Source: Takashimella koratensis (lineage: Eukaryota; Basidiomycota; Tremellomycetes; Trichosporonales; Tetragoniomycetaceae). Taken from it: a stretch of 64,000 nucleotides of DNA. The stretch is taken from the NCBI GenBank assembly GCA_003116875.1, contig BCKT01000012.1:496001-560000 (forward strand), written 5' to 3'. Both the position numbers and the translations under genes were made by a program. Under the pieces are notes generated by a model. It had not been told where the DNA came from, searched no databases, and was given only the letters and a program-made list of their open reading frames with translations. Positions 34,310 through 47,200 of the stretch are shown piece by piece; within the stretch, counting starts at the first letter, position 1, and each line of letters opens with the position of its first letter.

Positions 34310-36062
34310 TTAGACAATGTCCCAGAGGTCCTCCTGTCATGGCGTCAGTGATTGCTCCAATGTTGGAAAGAGGTTGTGGAGATTGAGATAGAGGGAGGGA
34401 GAGGGAGAATGAGGAGAGGTGTAATCACCATGGCACAGCAGAACTTGCCGCAAGCGACCGAGGCGGACAAAGGGTAGTCGCTGATCGAGATCTTCTGGTC
34501 AACCCACTGATCGGCAAAGTTGTCGGCTCTGTTTGTTGGGAAAATATAAGGTCAGTTCGGGTCATGCTAGCTTGGATAGGTTGAGATGACGTTATGTCCC
34601 AATGTCGAAGCAAGAGGTGAGGACATTGGAGATGTGCCGAATAGGGAAAGGAAGTGAGACAATGACTTACCCTCGAGCCATGGCGCCGACAAAGACAGCG
34701 ACCGAATGGGTCTCAGGCAAAGTAGGGAGGAACTGGTTGAGCCGAACAGTCGGGGCATCTCCAGACAGAGCTGACCACCCGTTAGCTCAAGCATTCATGA
34801 ATAGGCAGCTAGCAGCTAGCAGGTGACTTACTGAGTTTGATGGTGTTGGTAGGGAAGTGGTCGGTGATGGGGTTCTGCAACAGAACATTGGGTTAGAAAA
34901 AGGTCTTTCTGATGGACTTGGTGGAAAGTGGGAAGTGAAGGAGAGCGGAGGAGCGTAGAAACCGAGGAAGGCTCACTTTGATGACTCGGAGCAGCTTTTC
35001 AGAGCCTTGGACGCCGCGGATGCTCAGCTTGTGCAGCAATTGGACTGTCGAAAGAGTAACATGTCAGCTTCCATCCTATTCACAACGACTGTTGATTATC
35101 GACCCTTGTCGTCCAATGCCCCAAACCATACTCCCCTTCATCCTTGAAAAGAAGATGAAAAGAAGAGGATAGTACAAAGAAGGCCAAGGAAGAGAAATTC
35201 AACCCGATTCCCAAACTCACCCATCAAACCCGAGAACCTCTTAAACGTTCTCGGTATCCGCACACTCGGGTTTACCTCGATCAAAACTCCCTTGGCGGTA
35301 TGAATATAGACTTGAAGTAAGCCGGCTTTGTTGAGTGGCGAATCGAGGAGAGTGAGGAGACACTGGTGTGTGATATCGGGTCGAGCATCGGCAATGTCCC
35401 TCCCTGTCTTGGCGAGAATACCTTGGTGATCGTCGCAATTGAGAAGGGCGTATTTGGCTTCTTTACCAGAAGAGTTCTTGCCCCCTGATCCCGAGGAGAT
35501 GCGGTATGCTTCGAGGCAGGCCTGAGGAGTATCGTGGTCAGTTCATCATCAAAGGTAAAGAGAAGAGTGATGGAGAAGGTCAAGCAAGAGATTCCGAAGA
35601 GGGCTAGTGGGATCCCGCGCAACTCACTTGAGAGAGGACGACGATCAACCTTCGGCGGTTTTCCTTGTCCTCACCAGTCTTAACCACCGATGCCGCTTGC
35701 GGTACGAGGTTTGCACCCACCGCCGCTCTCCTAGAGTTTGGCAACGGTCTCGTGACTCTTGACGCCGCTACCGCCGAGGCCAGCGCCGCCGCCGTTGCCG
35801 GTGTCAATTTGGCCGACCCGGGCCCCGCTCCATCCCAAGTTCCACTCGGCCCCTCAACCCCTTCCGACTTGACCTCGCCCGTACCCGAGCCCAAGGCCGG
35901 GGCGTCATCCGGATCCATCGCCGTCGTCGATGCGCGAGGCTGGAAAACAGGTGCAGTCGCTGACATTCGAGAAGCTTTGGGTACAAGTGGCTCGAAATCA
36001 CCACCACGGCGCTTGACGGGTGATGAAGAGCGCGAGTGAGAACCCGCTGGTTTGGACGACAT
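34310..36062 (-). CDS. NEP1: 18S rRNA pseudouridine N1-methyltransferase Nep1/Emg1
   Basis: Seven exons: 36062-35628, 35521-35221, 35044-34977, 34874-34832, 34770-34671, 34528-34429 and 34333-34310, giving 356 residues. After about 135 low-complexity residues comes the SPOUT-class domain: [125 protein letters not shown] and the end MEDLWDIV. Role: N1-methylates the hypermodified pseudouridine of 18S rRNA and assists 40S assembly in the nucleolus. An upstream in-frame ATG exists, but MSSKPAG has the better context (ACCATG). Intron phases are mixed (0, 1, 0, 1, 2, 0). Confidence 0.96.
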
Positions 36063-36635
36063 GGTTCGTGGCGGCGCGGTTGGGGTTGGGGCTGGGGTTG
36101 GGGATGGGGACGCGCGGGAGACGGGCAAGGCAGAAGAAAGGAGGTAAGGAGGTAAGGAGTTGGGTAAAGGTAGAGGTGAGATCAAAGATGGTCAAGTGAG
36201 AGATGGAACAATATCAGGACGGGATTGGAGTATTTTTTTCTCTCTCTCTTTCATGTCGACTTTTTTAAAGGGCACCATCGAAAATGGCCCTGGCGGAGGG
36301 AAAATAATCACAGGGTGTACCAATAGATCTCGGACGCATTGGGTGCAGTGTATTCCTCCAGTATCGCAGGCCATACTCCAGACTCGTGTCTTGCTTGCAA
36401 GACCAAGTGGACAGCAAACACCAGATGTCAGAGATCGGAGAGGACGGCTTGAACTCTTGGTCGCTCTCTGCCGCCCAGTGCAGAGACAGACATCACAGAC
36501 ATTCACGATCCAAAGTTAGTACTTTACCCACAAACGATAAATTGCTTCCTCTCTCATGAGATATGCCCATAGTGCATCCTAGACCAACACTACGAAGCAA
36601 TGTACAGACCCGAGCCCAGTACAAACGACCACCGC
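36063..36635. other. Spacer: NEP1 promoter side and RPL4 3' side
   Basis: Both neighbours are minus-strand. No gene is seen. Confidence 0.55.
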
Positions 36636-38099
36636 TTAAGCAGCGTGGAGAATGTCGAGGAACTCCTTGCCGGCGATACCGGGGACAGACTTCTTGACGG
36701 AACCCTTGGTCTTCTGGCGCTCCTGGCGAAGGATCTCCTGGCGACGGAGGGTCTTGGCGTAGGGGTTGAGACGGAAGAGGATGGCCTTGTTGCGGAGGGG
36801 GTTCTTCTTCTGGGTGAAGGGGCGCTTGGCAATGGCCTGGCCGGCGGGGCGGAGGACAGACTGGATCTCGGACGAGTTGATGAGGCGGGTAACGTCCGAG
36901 TTGGCGATCTTGGCCTGAGGGAGGGTGAAGCCCGACTTGTTCTCGTAGATGGCGTCAAGGGACTCGATGGCCGACTGGGTCCAGATGACGAAGCGACCGA
37001 CGTGACCACCGGGGGCGAGCTGGAGGAGGTTGAGAGCGTCGACGGGGCTAGTCTCAACACCGGGAACGTTGCGGAAGGCACGGACGATACCCTCGTCCTT
37101 GCCGTAGACAACGAGCGGGCCGCGGCGCTGACGGTAGCGGCGGTTCCTCATCTTGCCCTTGCCCGCACGGACCTTGCGCGAGTTGGAGACCTTGACGACG
37201 TCGGCGTGGGCGGCGATCGTCTTAAGGAGCTCGACGGCCTCCTTGGTCTTGCCGGTCGACTCGACACCCGAGGCAAGGACGAGGGGGATCTCCTGAACCT
37301 GCTCGATACGGTGGCCACGGGCGAGGACGAGCGAAGGGAGAGCCGAAGCGGCGATCGCAGAGGCGACAGCGTAACGCTTCTGGTTCTGGTTGACCTTGAC
37401 GTGCCACTTGCGCCAAGTCTTGGTGGGCGCGAACATGCGACCGCCACGGCACATGTTACCGAACGCGGCCTGACCGGAAGCCTGGGTACCACCACCGCCA
37501 CGACGGGGGATACGGGCAACGGCACGACCGGTACCCCAGGACTCGGCAGAGGTCTGGTGACCGGCGTTCTCGGCGACGGCGTAAGCCTGGCGACGGTTCT
37601 TGTTCATCGACTCTGGGTTGGGTTAGCCTTAAGGACGGGATGTTTGTAGGGCAGATTCTCCTCCAGACTCCTCTAGACTCCTCTCATCGTTCTGAACTAA
37701 GGGAACTACCAGCGACATTGTTGTCTGGTACTTGAATCTCGCCATCTGCTCATCCTCCTCCTCTTGCAGCCACTAGGAGCTGTCGACTTCGGATAATGCG
37801 TGACACTCTTCCTCTTTCTCTTTGTCTTTGCCCCTCTCTCGACGCCTGCTTTCTTGCACCTTCTCCGTCGTCATCTACCACTGCTCCTCTTCATCGCCCT
37901 AGCGCTGCGGCCACCTGTTTATCCCTCCATCCTCCATTCCAATCCAACGTTCATACTCGTGACCTAAACTCCCAAACTCACTGTGAACCTGCTGGACGAC
38001 GTCGAGCCTGATGGGGGCGGTGAAGACGGCGGGGAGGGGCACGGAGCCCGAAGACTCGCCGGCGGCGGAGAAGACGGAGACGGTCGGGCGAGCGGCCAT
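36636..38099 (-). CDS. RPL4: 60S ribosomal protein L4 (uL4)
   Basis: Two exons, 38099-37982 and 37612-36636, give 364 residues. Blocks: [24 protein letters not shown], then across the 369-nt intron [53 protein letters not shown] (the extended loop at the exit tunnel), [14 protein letters not shown], and the Lys/Arg-rich C-terminal extension. Third positions are strongly C/G-biased, as for highly expressed genes. The long intron is typical of ribosomal-protein genes; I looked for a snoRNA in it and found no convincing boxes. It is divergent from mitochondrial bL33, with 315 nt between start codons. Confidence 0.97.
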
Positions 38100-38414
38100 T
38101 TTGGTGTGTTGTCGATTGAGGAGGGTGGGTTGAAGGATGAAGAAGAGGACCAAAGAAAAGAAAAAATTGGTGGATGGTGGATTCGGTCGCCAGAGTCTGA
38201 GCCCCAGGGTAGACTTTCGATCGGCGTTTGGGGAAGAGGGGAGTGGTAGGACAGTTATCGCCGAGAAGAACCAGGTGTGGCGGAAATGAGGAGGAAGGGT
38301 GGCCTGGCACGTGACCTGTCTTTCTTCTTCCCATTTACTTCCGTCGATCCGAGATTTCATATCCAGATTCAGATTTCATCGTTCATCGTCCACCTCCCTT
38401 CCTCACCACCAACC
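38100..38414. promoter_or_regulatory. Shared divergent promoter RPL4 / bL33m
   Basis: 315 nt between the start codons of a cytosolic and a mitochondrial ribosomal-protein gene. It is likely a bidirectional promoter, by position only; I cannot assign particular factor sites. Confidence 0.5.
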
Positions 38415-38939
38415 ATGGCGCCCAAGGCCAAGCAGAGGTATGTCCCCCGTCCCTTCCCTCCCCTGCCTACCCCCATCCCATAACTCAACTAACCCTCACT
38501 GTCTACCTCAGACGCATCCTCGTCAAGCTCGTCTCGACAGCCCTTACCGGGTTCTTCTACACCACTACCCGGCCACGAGTTGCGGAAAAGCTCGCCATGA
38601 TGAAGTACGACCCGGTCGGTGAGTGTGGTTCTGGTTTTGCGCGTTGGGCTGGGCGTGGAGCTGAGGACGGGGAGAAACAAGGGAAGATGAAGTGGGAAGG
38701 GGAGGTCAGAACAAGGCGGAAGAAGAGGAGGAGGAGGAGGCAGAAAGAAGGGTGTCGCAAGGTGGCAGACGAGACTGGATGTCATAGTAGGCCGAGGGTG
38801 AGAAAGGGAAGAACCAGCTGCAGCTGTCATACTTTGGCCGATCCGAACCTTTCCTCGGCGTGTTCCACACCCTATTCGCAGTCGCTAATACCTCACAGTC
38901 AAGCGTCATGTCCTTTTCACCGAGGGCAAGATCAAGTAG
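38415..38939 (+). CDS. MRPL39: Mitochondrial ribosomal protein bL33 (MRPL39)
   Basis: Three exons, 38415-38437, 38512-38618 and 38899-38939, give 56 residues, the usual size, but too split to show as one ORF. It reads MAPKAKQRRILVKLVSTALT, then GFFYTTTRPRVAEKLAMMKYDP, then VVKRHVLFTEGKIK. The ILVKLxSTALTGFFYTT and KYDPxVKRHVLFxExK blocks are the bL33m signature. It is a structural protein of the mitochondrial large subunit. The second intron (280 nt) is larger than the rest of the coding sequence. The 3' end lies 155 nt from the convergent AN1 gene. Confidence 0.93.
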
Positions 38940-39094
38940 CCTCTCTTTTCTGCTCTACAACACTATCAACCCCATCGCCTCGATCTGGCACGCACGACTT
39001 ATACACCTCTCGACCGTGCTCAGGCGCACAATATACCATGCATTATATACCCGCGGGATCACTGTCCTCCCCATCTACCTGTCTGCCTAAGGTG

Positions 39095-40480
39095 TCAAGT
39101 TGGCGGACCTGCCCAGCCACGAAGGAGAACCACCATTTCGCCATCTGCAATCTGGTTCCCAACGGGACTAGACAGCTCGACCCGTCTTGCTTTTCTATCA
39201 CTCGACGGGTCTGCGGAGATCGCGGCGAGTGATAGGGCCTGATCCGGTCATCAGATCAGCCAAGTTCAGAGAGATCGCTAAGGAATGGGAGATGGGGATA
39301 GGAACAGGGATGAGGGGATTCACCTACCTGGCTCGGATCGTCGGTTTTCGGTCTGGCCGTCTTGGATGCTGCAATCGCAAGATCTAGGAGTTTACCCGCG
39401 GGCATGGTCTGATTCTCTCAACACCTCTTCAACCTCTCGCTTTCCTCGGTGTATGCCCAGATCGTGTTGGACTCACCTTCAACACCCATCCTTTCTGGAC
39501 CACGGTCCCTCCCTTCCCTCCGCCCTCCCACGCACTCAGACCATCCCCACTCGCAGTAGTCCACTCAAACGATCGGCGCTCAGTACCTTCTGCTGCTGTA
39601 CATCGCGGGTCGAGGGGTTTCGCACCCAGTCGGATCTTACGTACATGCAAGTCGTAGAGCTTGTCTTGTTTGCTCTTACTCGCGGGTGTCGACGCGGGGA
39701 GACCGGTTGGTGTAGCGGATGTGGAGGGTGCAGAGGGTGAAGATTTGCTTGATGGTCCGGCAGATGTTGTTGAAGCCGGTCTGGTTGGTCGGTCCGCTTC
39801 AGATTTCGTTCGGTCAACTTGAGCAGGGACAGGCAACTTTGGTTTCATCGCTATCCCCAATTTGGCCATAGTTTCCCGCCCTACAGCTTGATGAGCGACG
39901 AGCGCATCGTGTCGCGCGTCTGTCAGGCTAGGGCCGGTACAGCCGTGTGCGGTCTGAGCTCGATGTCTACAATTGTCAGTTGATCCTTGCTCGATCCTGG
40001 GTCCTGGGTGCTGGCTTTTCTCTTGTCTGGCTTCGATGCCTGACTCGGCGCGTCTTGCTTCGTCAAGCCGTATCCGGATCTTCTTGATTTCAATGTATAT
40101 CTTCCCACTCACGTTGTGCAGAACGCCACATGGCAGACGGGACACCTAACCCTCCTCGCTATCCCTACTCCCTCATCCCCTCCCTCCTCTCCCGCCCCTC
40201 CTTCTCTAGCCCCTCCTCCACTCCTCCCTCCTAGCGACTCGATAGTCTCCTCTTTACAACCGGGGACAGGACACCTCACGATCCCTCTCTTCACCGACTC
40301 TTTGGTTTCTGTACTCTGCCCAGCTACTGATGCTGATGACGTCGCGGTTGAAGACGACGCGCAGGTATGGGATTGGATATGCGATTGGCAGAAGGTATGG
40401 GAACATGAGGAGCAGGTGAAAGGGAGGAAATCGACAAGGTTGCAGACATGGCAGCGAGATCCAACAGCGAGGACGGACAT
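39095..40480 (-). CDS. CUZ1: AN1-type zinc-finger protein (Cuz1/ZFAND1-like)
   Basis: Exons 40480-40113, 39966-39477, 39408-39328 and 39238-39095 give 360 residues. Two AN1 fingers: CHVCNLVDFLPFTCSSCSHT followed by FCQSHIQSHTC, and CPVCHVAFCTTH joined across intron 1 to RAQTAHGC. Then comes a Ser/Pro/Thr linker and a C-terminal part with LYDLHVRKIRLGAKPLDPR and GKLLDLAIAASK, ending NQIADGEMVVLLRG, which looks ubiquitin-like. In yeast and man this family links the proteasome and Cdc48/p97 to stress (arsenite) and stress granules. An ORF upstream of the chosen ATG exists, but the conserved finger starts eight residues after MSVLAVGS. The last two exons are the least certain. Confidence 0.85.
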
Positions 40481-40747
40481 TGCGACAGCGAGGGTGGAGT
40501 GTAAGAGGTGGTGAGGAGGGTGGGTGAGAAGAAGGGGATAGGAAACAGGAAGAGGGAGGTGACGGGTGGAACAGAGGCGGTGGAGGGGTCGGGCCCAACG
40601 TGAAACCGGTATGGTTGCGAGTACACCCCGGTGTGAACGGAAGCAAAATGCTTGGCTTTTGTCCAGCTTAGATGCCGCCGGCAACTGATCGGAACGTCTC
40701 TTGCTGCTCCGACATACACCCAACACAGCCGACACCTGACGCACACC

Positions 40748-42210
40748 ATGACGGCAACCTCCTCGTCTCGGATCCTTGTGCTGGACGGAGGGATGGTACG
40801 CTCCTTCCCCTGCACCTTCTCTTCCCCTCGTGTCCTCTCCCGACCACAGCTGACCAGCGGAGCAGGGAACGACCCTCGAGTCTCTAGGCCACGACGTCTC
40901 AGGACCTATGTGGGGGTCTGAATTGGTCGTTAGAGACCCTAGAGCGATCGGCGCCGTTCACTCAGGTTTCGCAAAGTACGCCGACCTGATAGAGACAGCT
41001 ACGTAAGATACTCGCCGGAGCCGGGCTTTGAGATTTGGGGGGAATAAAAGGCTGATTGAATAGATATCAAATGACGCGAGAGGGATTCCACGCTATCGGG
41101 TACAGCCATGACGAATCACTACTGCACATGCACCGCGGCCTTGAGGTAGCTCTCGACGCTGCGAGACCAGAGAAGAGAGGAGTCGTCCTTTCCCTAGGAC
41201 CGTACGGAGCCACGCTCAAGCCTGGACAAGAGTACGCCGGGTTTTGTCCGCCCCCTTATGGTCCGAGGGGGTTTACCGAGGGTGGAGAGAATACAAATAT
41301 CTTCCGAGCAAGAGAAGAAGCAGGAAGGAGTACAGGAAGAGTAGGGACGGAAGAAGAAGCAGAACAAGCCCTGGAAAAATTTCATTTTAGAAGACTGCAA
41401 GTGTTTAGGTCTTCAAAGAGATGGGAAGAGGTAGAGTGGGTAGCGTTCGAGACCGTTCCGCTCGTTCGTGAGATCCGAGCGATACGAAGGGCTATGAAGA
41501 GGTTGGAAGAAGGAGGAGAAGGTGGTGAAGCAAGAGGTGAAGGTCAGGGGGAAGGGAGGGGGAAGAGGGGGAAGAAGTTTTGGGTGAGCTGTGCGTTCCC
41601 TGATGGGCATGCGGGGCAGATGAGCAGAAACGGATCAAAGGTGGTAAGTGGAGGAGTAGGGCGTGGTGGTGGTGGTGGTGGTGGTGGTGGAAGTGAAGTG
41701 GACGGCGAGGGAGCTGTGCAGTATGTGAGCGTGGAGGAGGTGGTTTCGGCCTGCTTGGATGAAGTGGAGGGGTTGGCGAGACCAGATGGGATAGGAATCA
41801 ATTGCACTGGTCCAGTATACCTTGCGGGGTTAGTCAAAAAGTTCACCCAATCTGTGGAGATGGTGCAACAGCGGCGAGTAGTGGAGCGGAAGGGCGATAT
41901 CGGGAAGGATGGTCAAGACGAAGAAGAAGAGGAGGATAAGGCTCCGTGGTTGGTCCTGTATCCAGACGGAGGGAGCGTATATGACGTCGTCACGAGAACG
42001 TGGACAGAGAGGGCTTACACACCGAGTCAATGGGCGAAAGAGGTATTTGCAGTGGCCAAAGAGGCGGGACAGAGCAGGTCAGGAGAAGGTGGTGGTGGTG
42101 GTGGTGGGAGGAAAACCTGGGCAGGGGTCGTGGTGGGTGGGTGTTGTAAGACGGGAGCAGAGGAGATAAAGGCATTGAGGATGTTGGTTGATGAGGATAT
42201 GATAGGCTAG
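40748..42210 (+). CDS. Homocysteine S-methyltransferase
   Basis: Exons 40748-40795, 40866-41002 and 41064-42210 give 443 residues. The barrel starts with RILVLDGGMGTTLESLGHDV and includes DLIETATYQMTREGF, GVVLSLGPYGATLKPGQEY and VEWVAFETVPLVREI. The zinc ligands are visible as IGINCTGP near residue 306 and VVGGCCKTG near 419. It transfers a methyl group from S-methylmethionine or SAM to homocysteine, giving methionine (yeast Mht1/Sam4); which donor cannot be told. Two Gly-rich inserts coded by GGT repeats (about 41662-41693 and 42088-42108) and a Gly/Glu/Arg insert near 155-175 lengthen it. It starts 268 nt from the divergent AN1 gene. Confidence 0.92.
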
Positions 42211-42324
42211 GTTTAAGGATATGAAGAATGTATGATGCATTTGTATGGTACATGTATGAACGTCTGAGAGAGACGGATTAAGTGGGAGAAGAGTGAGCTT
42301 CTGCGAGATTCTTGTCCGGAATGT

Positions 42325-43789
42325 CTACAACGATAGCGAGGCGAGCTTGGCGCGGAAGAATTCAGTACCAGGGAGGTGTAGAACCTCGACACGCCTGCCG
42401 AGACCTGGCCATGGTTTGCCACTTGATCTGGAGGACGACCTGTGGTGTAGAGATGGTCTGTCTCCTTGACTTGCGCCGGTCCCGCTGCTACTGACACATG
42501 GCCCCGCCACAGCACCTCCCTCAGCCCCTGTTACCCCTGCCGACCCCGTACTCGCTGCTAATCTCGTCATCACCTGATAAACGTAATTCGCGTCTGTCAA
42601 GGGCGACAAATCCTCTTTCTTATCCAACGTCCCCTTGACTTTCTCATACCCCTCCTCCAACCCGCTCACTTCCCTAACAACCTTCCCTGATCCAAACTCA
42701 TGGTACACCCTCACGTCGAGGATCCGGAACAGAACGTTATCGACGCGAACAAAGAGACGGGAGAGGATGAAGAAGGAATGAGGCATGACACGGATTCGAA
42801 CATTCAAGATAGATTCACCGAAATCGTGAAGTTCGTCCTCGAAGAGCGGGACATCGTCGTAATAGAGAATACGATCGGCGATTGGGTCTTGTCGAGCGAG
42901 AAGGGGGAGTGGGATCGAGTGGGTTGATGTGGGCTGAAACGAGGGTCCAGCTGTCGACGATTCCAAAGTTGACAATTGCGGTAAAGTAGATTTGGTCAAA
43001 GCTGATCCCAAAGAGCTGGCGCAGACTTCACCAGCGTAGGTGGTAGAGTACGTCCAATCATGAGGCCGAACCGGTTTCGTCAACATTGGTGTATCCGATA
43101 ACACGGAAGCTGTTGATCGACTCTTACTCCATGATTCAGCCATGGAGACGAGAACACCGCCACCGACACGCTCTTCCCATCCTTCACCGGTCGCGACGTA
43201 TGCGAGGGCGCTCGAGGCGTCGAAGCGGATCTGTAGCCCGGAAGTCGAGGGAGTGGTGGATGTGAAGGTGGAGGAGGTGGGGGAGGGGAAAGAGGAAGAA
43301 GAGGCAGCAGAGGAAGAGTCGGGAGTGTAGGTAAGGACAAGAGAGTTGTTGCCGAATGTCATTTCGGGAAGAGGGAGGTTGAGGGACTTTTCGAGCCTGG
43401 AGAAGAGAGCGGCGGGAGAAAAGGCAAGTCGAGTGGGGGTGGTGACGGTGATGGTAGGATCCAGACAGCAGTAGAAGAATCATCTAGTCAGCCTAACCAC
43501 CTTGACCATATCAGATAAAAAAGACACGGCACCCAGCTGAGCCTCAGATGTCCAGCACCTCTTATGACACCATTTACCAACAGAAACAGCAACAGCATAG
43601 TCCCATCCCTACTCACAGGTCAATCTCTTTGCCATTTAAGATAGGCCGTTTGGTCGACACAATCGTCCAGTCACTTATCCGCATCGTTGAGCCGTATTTC
43701 CCTTGATCGAGGGTATACACGGGTCCGATCTCTGTTGCGGACGGGAGGCGGGCAGGCGCAGTGGTTGCTGTGGGTGTGGACGTTGACAT
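42325..43789 (-). CDS. TIP41: TIP41, PP2A/TOR regulator
   Basis: Exons 43789-43617 and 43396-42325 give 414 residues; joining across the 220-nt intron gives NGKEIDLLEKSLNLPLPEMT, the family's conserved stretch. Others: MRISDWTIVSTKRPI, FGNNSLVLTY, RFDASSALAYV, VRPHDWTYSTTYAGE, DRILYYDDVPLFEDELHDFG and RIRVMPHSFFILSRLFVRVD, then RILDVRVYHEF. Role: binds Tap42 or PP2A-type catalytic subunits and opposes TORC1 signalling in yeast; in other eukaryotes it activates PP2A. Ser-rich inserts at about 90-110 and 200-230 and a Gly/Ser-rich C-terminal tail are specific to this lineage. It converges closely with the homocysteine methyltransferase. Confidence 0.94.
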
Positions 43790-44200
43790 TGCGGAGAGTG
43801 CGAGTCGAGGGAGGAAGGAGGGCAAGTCAGAGGTGGGGCGAGTTTTGAGTCGTTGAAACCGTTGACTGCTAATGTCGTTGACAGTGGGTAGAGATGAACG
43901 AGGCGAGGTATTGCGACCGGCACGTGATCTATGGCAACTGTTGCTAGAGAATAGTCGGAGATTACTACAGAGCACACTGCGACACTGTGCCCTGAGTGAA
44001 TGCATTCTGAATCTGGTCAACCGGCAAACGGCCATTATCATCGGTCCATCCATTCCACACACATACAGTACACGCACACACACACACACACACACCACCC
44101 CTGGCAGTCGTCACCCATCTCCTGCGCCCTTGCGCCCCCTCCCTGCAGGCCCTCCCCTCTCTCCTCCCCCATGGCCAGCTGATAGCCACCCTTATACACA
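43790..44200. promoter_or_regulatory. Divergent promoter TIP41 / STB6-like
   Basis: About 410 nt between divergent starts, with a CA-rich run at 44063-44098 and C/T-rich sequence before the STB6-like ATG. It is called by position only. Confidence 0.5.
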
Positions 44201-47200
44201 ATGCCATCTCCTCTCTCTCGCCCATCTATTCATACCCAGCGCTCTCACCCTCCTCCGGCCCCTCCCCCACTCTCCACCCTCTACCTCAACTCTCCTTCAA
44301 CTCCATCCCACGCCCGTCTCCCTCCTCTCCCATCCCCTCCCTCCCCCATCTCGCCACATACCCACCACGCCTCTCACTCCCCACACCACAGTATCACCGG
44401 CGGCGGCGCATTCTTCGGTCCCTCTGCCGGCGTAGGTGCCGGCGGGAGCATTTCCCCGTCGCCACTACATGCCTCCCCAACTCAGATGTCGGGTTTCGAC
44501 CACTTCCATCAACAACAGATGCAGTTGGCACTAGGAGGACAGGGGCAAATGGCGTTACTCGTTCCCACGGATAGACCAGTACATGAGTTGGAAGAGACTT
44601 GGTTGCCAAAGCTTGGGAGGCTTAAAGTGGATAGAGAGGTATCGCTCTCAGGTTACGCATTGTACGGTATTCGGCCATGGTAAGTTGTTTTCGTCCCAAG
44701 CTACATGCCCCCTTCGTACCACTGGTGGTGGTCGAGGAAATTGAGCTTATATCGAATGACTCAGGTTTCTCTCTCGAACGCACTGGGCTCACAGCATCGT
44801 CTCCCAGACCGGCAAAGCAAACGAACATGTAAGCTGACTTTTTCAGACAACGAAGATAGTGAAGTAGCTAACAAGTTTCAGGTTTCTTGCTACGTCCTCA
44901 TACCTGATCCCGAGCTTCCCGTGGCTGTACGCGAGCGCGAACTGTCAAATGCGATCCAGTTCTTGGCAGACGAGACACGGAGTCATCCTAAACGAGTGAG
45001 CAAGGTTTGAACGATCCTTGCGGCCGCTGAAGACGGGCGATGGAGTCAACCTAACTATGTACAGACGGAACATGGGACGCTGCTCGTCACTACACCCGCT
45101 GGCTACGGCCAAGAGATGTGAGTTCTTCCTTGGGCTACCGCACCAACTGCCTAGCTGTATCGCGAATCCAACGTAGAGAACCAGCTGACACACCTCGATA
45201 GCACGTTCATCCCCAGCGGAGACTTTCGCGAGACCAGACCGTACATCTTGCTTAACACCGGTCTACGTCGACTCGGCTGCGGTGGTCGCGCAGCTATGGG
45301 CATGGAGAGTCCACTGTAAGTGTCCCCTCTCCGCTCTCCCTTCCTTTTCTTCAAGACTGACTTGAATCTGCCACCTCTACAGTCCCGCCGTTCGTCGCAA
45401 GTACTACGAGTCCTACCGGCTACCCATGCCCAGTGGGACCGGCACTGCTTCCCACTCGCAATCGCGTCAAACTTCACCTACGGCCTCGCCTACCGTCTCC
45501 TCCCAATCTACCGCGGCAGGGGGTATGACCTCTCTCACCCAACTCGCCACCGATCCCATCACAGCGAGCGTCATCGAAATGGTCCGACTAATCCAAGCCG
45601 CTCTGGCAATCTGGGGCTTGTATGGACAGACAGGGACAGATGCAGCAGGTCACGAGGTCCCAGAGCTAGATGGGTTGTTCTGTGATGAGACAAAAGCAGG
45701 GATATTGAGGTGGAGAAAAGATATGGGAGTGGAGCATGAGGATTCCTCAAAGCTTGAGGTGAGTGTCAGGGTTGGAGCTGGGTGGACGAGCTGGGAGAGG
45801 AGGGAAGGTTGGTGGCTAATCATTTGGGACAGAGAGAAACGTCGGGAGGATGTATCGACCCCAAGACGCTGGCGGCGCTGTTGAGCTCAATTACGAGTGC
45901 GCGGTATCAGATGGCGGCATTGGGTATTGAGAAGGTAAAGAACAGCCCTACCACAGATGCTTGAGAAGCTGATCAATTACGCCCACAGATCCCCAAAGAC
46001 CCATTCACCAACATCAAGCGGTTCTTACATGCGTGGCACAACTTTCTGGTGAGCACGCTACTAGCCGTTCGCGTTCTAGTCTTGGAGGTATCAACACAAG
46101 GACGACAGCTGACATCTTCAGGTGTCCGCGGGGAAACACGCCTCTACCCCAGAACACTTCACCGTCGCCGGGCTACACCTGATCATCTCGCACTACGTCG
46201 GCGAGCGCAAGGGACACGCTACCGATGCTCTCAAAGTCCACCGACTTCTCCTCTCTGGTGTCGCGTCAGCCACTAGCAGTATCTCCGCCAACCTCAAAGG
46301 CGGTGCACCGGAGGATACACCCCTTCGCAAACGTGAGCACCATCTCCGTTTCAAGGGCGACGGTGCGGGTGGGGACTTGTCGGATTCTGGAACCACCCGC
46401 TCTGGACTGGCCATGATCATTCCCGAAGGCGAAGTAGGACCCGTCGCCCCTCCAGACGTAATCACCACCGACCTTGAAGCATATACCCGCGCGATTTTGA
46501 GAACCAGGGACAAAGATCTCGACTTGATGGGTGCACGTCGATTATCGGACCTGTGGAATGGTCACGTGGTGATTAGGGATTCACATGGGCATGCGGTACA
46601 TGGGGCAGAGAAACATGAGAGGAGGCTGAAGAAGTTAGAGGCGATAGCGAGGAGAAGACCAACGGTTATCTCGGAGGAAGAGGATAGTGGAGGGGCCATT
46701 GGAGCGTTTAGGAAGACGGGTCAGGCCCTTAAAGGAGGATTTAATTTGGTTGCGTAAGTGTATATTGGAGAGTTGGGACACGTTGAACAAGGGATGGTGT
46801 GGGAATAAGACCGGAAAGGAAGGGAAAGAGAGCTGATATGGACGATGTGGATTAGGAGGAGGGGGACAACGTACGAGACATCCGATTCGGACGCCGCGGC
46901 GGGTCCTGGGCCGAGCTCAATTCGACAAGCACTGGCACGCAGGAAACAGAGCTCGGTACCCACTGTTGTTGAGCCGTGAGTAACTTTCTCTGATTTCTGT
47001 GACACCTTGAAGGTCGTCACCATCCCCTAGTCTAGCAGGCATTAGCTGATACCGCCGCAGCGACGTGGAAGAGATTGACGAGCAACTCGGTCCATTCTCA
47101 AATTCCCCTAGTCCCTCGGCATCGAACCGGTTCCTTGACCTGCCGTTTGGCACGACTGCTTCGTCCCGGCTCTCAGTTGGATCAAGAGCAACGAGTAAAC

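Noticed and set aside
37613..37981. Possible snoRNA in the RPL4 intron
   Set aside because: GATGA-containing strings occur, but no paired C and D boxes with a terminal stem.
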